Shown: in pieces, positions 4,808-5,322 of the stretch
Numbering within the stretch: the stretch's first letter is position 1
Layout of the letters: each line of letters starts with the position of its first letter
DNA from: JAFGIT01 sp016929465 [NCBI: Candidatus Coatesbacteria bacterium]
Lineage (GTDB): Bacteria; B130-G9
Reading direction: 5' to 3'
NCBI GenBank assembly: GCA_016929465.1
Contig: JAFGIT010000220.1
Location: 1-5,322, forward strand
DNA: 5,322 nt
The notes under the pieces: generated by a model
Database searches by the model: none
What the model was told of the DNA's origin: nothing
The model's input: the letters and a program-made list of their open reading frames with translations, nothing else
Position numbers and translations under genes: made by a program

Positions 4808-5322
4808 ATGAAGGAGAAGATCGGGCCCAGTTTGCTTCTCGCTGCGCTATTGCAGTCGGGCGCGATGCAGCTTCCGGCGGCGGAGTATGACGTCAAAAAG
4901 GACGGCACGGGCGATTTCACCGCGATACAGGATGCAATCGACGCATCGCGGCACGGCGACGTGATAGTCGTCCATCCAGGCCAGTTCTACGAGAACATCC
5001 GCTTCAACGGCAAGAATATAATCCTTCGCTCCACGGACCCGCCCGATAGGGACATCGTCAAGGTCACCATCATCGATGGCGATGGCGTCACTTCGGTCAT
5101 CACGCTGGATGGGACCGAAAGCTCGGAGTCGGCGATATCCGGCGTGACTATCATGAATGGCGACGCAGACTTCGGGGGAGGCATTCGCGGGAATGGTGCC
5201 GAGACGACCATCTCGCATTGTTCTATCGAAGCGAATCATGCCATCAGTGGCGGCGCGGTCATGGATTGCGACGGGCGAATAGCCTCCTGCACGGTCGAGT
5301 TGAACTCCGCAATAAATGGAGC
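4808..5322 (+). CDS. Secreted right-handed parallel beta-helix protein (N-terminal part)
   Basis: The frame is open from the ATG at 4808 to the window edge, giving 171 codons, so the C-terminus is missing. Residues 1-19 form a short signal peptide: Lys2 and Lys4, a PSLLLAALL core, and a likely cut after SGA (19) or just after LPAA (25). The mature part opens with VKKDGTGDFTAIQDAID (29-45), the usual start of pectate-lyase/pectinesterase-like helices, then DVIVVHPGQFYENI and short repeating coils such as ISGVTIMNGDADFGGGI and ISHCSIEANHA with GGA turns. Many such proteins are extracellular or surface-exposed and bind or cleave polysaccharide, but no catalytic residues can be placed from this fragment. 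GGGGAGG at 4794-4800, 7 nt before the ATG, is the best ribosome site in the window. A good promoter lies about 60 nt upstream. Confidence 0.88.
   Translation, partial: MKEKIGPSLLLAALLQSGAMQLPAAEYDVKKDGTGDFTAIQDAIDASRHGDVIVVHPGQFYENIRFNGKNIILRSTDPPDRDIVKVTIIDGDGVTSVITLDGTESSESAISGVTIMNGDADFGGGIRGNGAETTISHCSIEANHAISGGAVMDCDGRIASCTVELNSAING

Noticed and set aside
4847-5239. 130-codon minus-strand frame
   Set aside because: It is antisense to the beta-helix gene, which has a signal peptide, strong ribosome site and characteristic repeats.

Overview
The window looks like a chromosomal accessory region of a bacterium, with fairly GC-rich coding sequence. Most starts have purine-rich Shine-Dalgarno sites, and several upstream regions carry sigma70-like -35/-10 pairs. 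The secreted beta-helix gene, the stand-alone LigD-type phosphoesterase, the toxin-antitoxin genes and the short intergenic repeats would suit an uncultured environmental lineage such as Planctomycetota or a similar phylum. That placement is a weak inference, because no marker gene is present.

Layout. At the left edge a class-V (PLP) aminotransferase runs leftward out of the window (1-745, minus). A 306-base divergent spacer (746-1051) holds two 7-bp-period tandem arrays and candidate promoters for both sides. Then come two rightward genes: a 2H/2'-5' RNA ligase-like protein (1052-1576) and a DUF4177 protein (1616-1813). The spacer at 1814-2011 holds two palindromes that are inverted copies of each other and differ by paired compensatory changes. 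The stand-alone LigD-type 3'-phosphoesterase (2012-2644, minus) is convergent with the DUF4177 gene.

From 2789 to 4528 lies a toxin-antitoxin cluster. On the plus strand an antitoxin-like gene overlaps a Doc/Fic toxin whose C-terminus is broken by two apparent single-base losses. A 212-base stretch without a credible gene follows. On the minus strand is a compact HEPN - MNT nucleotidyltransferase - DUF2283 operon (4528 down to 3631).

A 279-base spacer with a good promoter leads to the 5' part of a secreted right-handed beta-helix protein (from 4808), which runs off the right edge.

The 2H and DUF4177 genes are probably co-transcribed. Antitoxin and toxin are translationally coupled, as are HEPN and MNT. 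The phosphoesterase and the Doc module diverge from a shared 144-base spacer whose two candidate promoters sit back to back, with a near-identical 10-mer on each -10. No RNA gene, CRISPR array, transposase or Ku/LigD polymerase/ligase gene was seen. The most notable points are the second-site-broken doc gene, the HEPN-MNT-DUF2283 trio, the complete active-site set of the orphan phosphoesterase, and the compensating inverted palindromes.
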